Shown here: positions 60,301-64,000 of the stretch, one piece after another
Numbering within the stretch: position 1 is the first letter of the stretch
Layout: each line of letters starts with the position of its first letter
Made by a program: the position numbers and the translations under genes
Assembly (NCBI GenBank): GCA_959347315.1
Contig: OY365806.1
Coordinates: 30,518,156-30,582,155, forward strand
Direction: 5' to 3'
Source: Bimastos eiseni
Taxonomy: Eukaryota; Annelida; Clitellata; Crassiclitellata; Lumbricidae
Length of the DNA stretch: 64,000 nucleotides
The notes under the pieces: generated by a model
Database searches by the model: none
What the model saw: the letters and a program-made list of their open reading frames with translations, nothing else
What the model was told of the DNA's origin: nothing

Positions 60301-61247
60301 TTATCATGCTGTATTAGTAGGCTTACATGTAGATACATGGTGACAATCGTCGACTACCCAATTAGTTACCGTAATTAATACAAGTGAATTTAGTGCAATT
60401 AAAAGTGTGATTATTAAGATGCAGAGGAGCTCCATACATGCGGTCTAATCATCATTTGCACGAGAGAGTACACAATGTTAAGGTAGCTTTTGTTACATAG
60501 CTAATTAGGCATACAATGATTTTTCATGCAGTTCTTGAATTGGATAAAGGCAATTAATTATCAGTTGAATCACTACTATTAAAGTGCTGACTAACATCGT
60601 ATTGTTATAAAAGTGTCATATTGTGCAATACAATTATGTCGATTGTATGTCTTTTACTGTGCTTATAGACTGGGTGGGGTAGCGGTGGGTAGCATATCTG
60701 TTATATAATATAGGGGTAGGGGGTGGGTCAAAAATTGGGATTTTATGCGTTTTATAATATGTGAACGGCCCCACACTTATTCAGGGCCTATGAACTTAAG
60801 CTTCACCATGACTTACCTTTCAACGGCAATGGCCGACACTGTATTGATGGAGGCCGTTCCGAAGAGGATAACGAGCGATAGGTACAATTCACACCCAATC
60901 CGACCAAGCGGCCATCTTGCCGACACAAAGGCCGTCAGAAGCAGCGTGCATGGAACGACGGAGGTCAAGAGGTCACTGCATGCCAAACTGAAGATGAGGA
61001 CATTCGTCTGCGATCCATTCATCCTGTCCTTGACCGACGCCACGACGGTGGCCGCGTTGAAACACGTCCCGGCCACGACGAGCCCGGCTAGGGCTACGGT
61101 CGCAGTGGCTCGATAACCCGGAAGAGACGTCAAAGGGCGAGACGTGTAGGCCGAAGAGGCGGTCATGCTTCCTATGGCGGTGACGTCATTGGATAGATTG
61201 ACGTCATCGTCGGAAGAGTGCTGTGGAAAGGACACGTTCTGTAGCAT
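57388..61247 (-). CDS. Opsin-like class A GPCR lacking the retinal lysine
   Basis: Two coding exons on minus, 61247-60817 and 58558-57388 (stop TGA), joined in phase within the ERY motif, give 533 residues. The start at 61247 is chosen because a good acceptor (TTTACCGTTTCTCAG) lies at 61328, implying a spliced 5' UTR; an in-frame upstream Met remains possible. NVS and NLS glycosylation sites precede TM1. Seven helices carry SLACSDL (D92), Cys119-Cys196, ERY (143-145), W170 in TM4, Pro/Tyr in TM5, AWLP in TM6 and NPIIY (356-360). TM3 (FGTASINTVSAIAVERY) and extracellular loop 2 (CAVNW.QRDA) resemble opsins, especially OPN3-like ones. At position 7.43, where opsins have the Schiff-base Lys, this protein has Asn350. 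Loop 3 is Ser-rich and the tail is about 160 residues long. It is a plasma-membrane, G-protein-coupled receptor; ligand unknown. Confidence 0.85.
58559..59607. other. GPCR intron, left part
   Basis: Ordinary AT-rich intron sequence between the second GPCR coding exon and the inserted element. No further exon was recognised. Confidence 0.5.
59608..60772. mobile_element. 1.2-kb terminal-inverted-repeat element, copy 3 (GPCR intron)
   Basis: It starts GAGGCCGTTCACATATTATA (one base off the family end) and closes ATAATATGTGAACGGCCCC. ACA flanks both ends (59605-59607 and 60773-60775), supporting a 3-bp target duplication. Near the right end it lacks about 50 bases present in copies 1 and 2, between two ATAGGGGT-like words. 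Otherwise it is nearly identical to copy 2. It ends about 45 bases from the GPCR exon boundary at 60817. Confidence 0.9.
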
Positions 61248-61953
61248 CGCCTTGTCTTTTGATAGATAAGCGACGCTCGCTGAAGACGTTGTTAATCCCA
61301 GTCTGACGATGAGTTGACGATCGCAACTGAGAAACGGTAAAAAAATAGATGTCATCATCGTTATCGTCATCGTCGTATTTTCAAACTGTCGTACATAGTT
61401 CACTGTCGATATAAACTATCAAACAGCCATACATGCGGCATACGTAGGCTAAGTACATGCATCAATTCATTCATTCATTCATTCATGATGCATGCATGCA
61501 TGTATGAATACTTACATGTGCATACATTTCCATCATCATCGATATCGTTGTTGTTACATTTATGATTAAACGGAACGATTCATAAACGGAAGACCGTCTG
61601 CAAAAGAAGCCCCAAGGTCAATGTCGTAGTCTTTATTCCGACAGACAGTTGTAGTAAGGCGGATCGGAATTACCATCGAATGAAACCCAATGAAGGAAGC
61701 CGATTACACTCTGCTGGAAATTTATTTTCCATCTCATATGAACTCGAGCAGCGCTGAAATATGCGAAATCTATTTCTCACAATAAGTTAAAGTGTTTCCA
61801 ACTTTACTACATCTCGATTTACCTCAAACTGCCTTGATTCTACAATACGTTACCATATATTCATTGTTTTATTTTGTCTAGCCCTACATGGCTTGTCTCA
61901 ACACGAGACCTATCAAGCCTCACCTTAACACGACTTAATTATGGACATCAAGT
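61248..61953. other. GPCR 5' region
   Basis: It probably holds the 5' UTR part of the first recognised exon (61248-61327) and an intron upstream. An ATTCATTCATTC run and a GCATGCATGCATG run lie at 61465-61502. A distal 5' UTR exon and promoter were not located. Confidence 0.4.
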
Positions 61954-62181
61954 TAGAGCTAAACCTATGTATCGATGAAGCCGATACTGCGTACAGCCGA
62001 TCATTGAAATAACCGACACCGAGTATGAAGCCGATTATTTCAACATTTATTTGTCATAATGTTCGTTTCAGAAACATTGACTTGATCAATCGGTATCGGC
62101 TATTTCAAATGATCGGCTCTGGCTATATAATACGCGTATTATACGCGGTATCGGCTTCATCGATAAATTGGTTTAGCTCTG
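61954..62181. mobile_element. 228-bp inverted-repeat element (TAGAGCTAAACC ends)
   Basis: Left end TAGAGCTAAACC, then TATCGATGAAGCCGATAC; right end GTATCGGCTTCATCGATAAA, then TTGGTTTAGCTCTG. These are inverted repeats of more than 35 bases with one small indel. End style resembles the hAT-like element at 37114, but no convincing 8-bp duplication was seen. No coding content. Confidence 0.7.
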
Positions 62182-63227
62182 ATGCAATGCAAAGCACGCG
62201 TTTGCTTATTGCAATCGCCGTGTTGGAAAAATGTTTGGTGGGTATTTGTCAAAGACTACATGTATGTATCGGTAGTCAGCAGGCGGAATGCTGACCTGTA
62301 GTTTTATGCCGACCGTATACGCCGATATCAGATCCGATCCAATCGAACTGAAATATTCCCGATCGACTGGAGAATATCTGTAGAAAATCTTTCCGACTGA
62401 CCAATTCTCTGATGAACGCACACTGGCTAGGCGGATCGGGTCTGAGTGAATGACGTAATTTACATTTACATTCAGCTCCTATGGTTTACGTTTATATTCT
62501 CATGGAGTCTTGCTCTAACTTAATTTACCTTCCAGTGGCTTCCACACACTTTGCCTTACCGTATAGAAAGAAAACGCCAGCAAGTTCGGACAAGGAGAGA
62601 GAACTACTGTAAGGCTTACCTTTGTCTGCGCTTCCGCGTTGCTAATAACGTTTCCCTTTCTTTCTTTCCATCACTTAGGACTAAGACCGACGAAGGGATT
62701 CGGCCACATAATTAGGCCAAATTATCTGTCGCAATTAGACCTAATTTTACGCTGAAATAATGCACAACTGTTCACAATGTCGTTGTTGAGTCTTCGTCCA
62801 CAGACGTAAAAGTGCTTCAAAGTTCATATAGCGCTATTCATTCAAAGATTGCAACTTAGCTCTGATTCGATTTCATATACGCAGTGTTTATATAAATTAA
62901 GTATATAGCCTACACCTATTTAATTTTGCCTATGTCTATTAAAGATATCAATAGATTTTAATTATAATACAGTATGCATGCATTATGCATTATATCCGTT
63001 TTTTCATTTCATATATATATATGTATATATATATATAAGTTTAGTGACAAATTCTCAAACTCATGGACAGAAGGAAAGAAATATAGTAACAAAGACAGAC
63101 TAATAGACTGACAGACAGGCAAGCAATCTGTTAGTCAACAACCTCGGGGTATTGCTCGGTGGCCGGTCAGATGGATGTTGCGTCAAGAGTACACTGATCT
63201 GCCATTAGGCCCCCACCTATGACGTAA
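62182..63227. other. Intergenic, nothing coding
   Basis: It contains a TA-rich run near 63015-63040 and a LINE-tail-like word (TTCATATAGCGCTATTCA near 62823). No gene was recognised. Confidence 0.45.
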
Positions 63228-63455
63228 AGAGTGAAGGAAGGAACGAAGAAATGAGGAAAAGGGGAACGAAGAAGGAGGAAATGAACGAAGGTCGATGGGT
63301 GGAGCAAGGAATGAAAGGATGGAAGAAATTAGAGAGGAGATGAGAGAGGGAGGGAGGGAAGGTATGACATAGGGAATGAAGACGGAAAGTAAGAGAGAAT
63401 ACTAGAATGATGGAATGAAGAAACGGAGAGAGAGAGAGGGAGAGTGAGTGAGGAT
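63228..63455. repeat. Purine-rich GAA/GGA low-complexity tract
   Basis: About 230 bases of almost pure A and G, with GGAAGGAA, GAACGAAGAA and GAGAGAGGGA words. Confidence 0.85.
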
Positions 63456-63684
63456 GAGCAAAGGTACACAGGGGCTCTCAGTTGATCGTGTACGTGGCCA
63501 ATTAGGCCAAATAATTGAACAGCAGTTGATTCACACGAACGAAAGCGTTAGGGCCTATTAATTATTCGCAATACTATTTCTAACGAATCAAAACATTTCA
63601 CAGAAGGAATATTTGTTTCACACACGGAATTAAAACCTTCTTGTAGAAACACAACGATCTGTGTAAAATAGTTACAAACGTCAC

Positions 63685-63812
63685 TGAACATTTCCGAAAA
63701 ATACCGAACAACTACGAACATCACCGAGCAGTAGCGAACGAGCCGTCAATGCTGAAATTTAACGAACATTCCCGGACAATGCCCAACATATCACCGGACA
63801 ATACCGAATATG
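63685..63812. repeat. Degenerate CCGAACA minisatellite
   Basis: Roughly ten imperfect copies of a 10-13-base unit such as ACCGAACAACT, ATCACCGAGCAG and ACCGGACAAT. There is no coding content. Confidence 0.65.
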
Positions 63813-64000
63813 ACCTATGACCGCAATTAGACAGAACCGTTTCTTTTCCTCGGGTATAAATTTATCAGCTTACGTTGACCTTCATTATATATTATCTCCT
63901 CCCAGGAGCTCATCGTAGTGACGTGCTTTTGACAAGTAGACTGCAATTTATGCGTTGACGACGAAAATAATGACGACAGTTCTTTAACGACGACAATAGT

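Overview
The window is nuclear DNA from an animal, most likely a marine invertebrate. The protein-coding parts are split by GT-AG introns with metazoan exon structure, the DNA is AT-rich with many microsatellites, and transposon debris is dense (tRNA-derived SINEs, a CR1/L2-type LINE, Helitron ends, hAT-type elements and a 1.2-kb terminal-inverted-repeat family). A SUEL-type lectin domain and an opsin-like receptor fit a deuterostome or lophotrochozoan; the phylum cannot be fixed from the sequence alone.

Four multi-exon genes can be reconstructed. (1) About 18.2-23.3 kb, plus strand: a membrane receptor-like protein made of a SUEL galactose-binding lectin domain, a CUB-like domain, a Sushi-like domain, a short linker, one transmembrane segment and a cytoplasmic tail of about 205 residues; the signal-peptide exon was not found. 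(2) About 30.8-40.5 kb, minus strand: a complete nine-exon hnRNP A/B-D (Squid/AUF1-like) RNA-binding protein with two RRMs, an RGG box and a Gly/Tyr-rich tail. (3) About 45.3-53.7 kb, plus strand: a complete nine-exon protein disulfide isomerase (PDIA1/P4HB type) with two CGHC active sites and a C-terminal RDEL, preceded by a TATA-like box and a near-consensus ER-stress element. (4) About 57.4-61.2 kb, minus strand: a two-coding-exon class A GPCR that resembles opsins but has Asn where opsins have the retinal-binding Lys.

Layout: 0-18 kb is gene-poor and repeat-rich (SINEs, first copy of the 1.2-kb inverted-repeat element, a Helitron helicase tail, degraded reverse transcriptase, a 1.07-kb ATAC array). 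18-23 kb holds the lectin receptor. 23-30 kb is intergenic with BED/hAT and LINE remnants. 30-40 kb is the hnRNP gene, 40-45 kb is repeats, 45-54 kb is PDI, and 54-64 kb holds a hAT-like element, the GPCR (whose intron carries another copy of the 1.2-kb element) and simple repeats. The four genes are unrelated in function and do not form a cluster. All reading frames across introns were joined by hand and every coding junction listed is phase-consistent.
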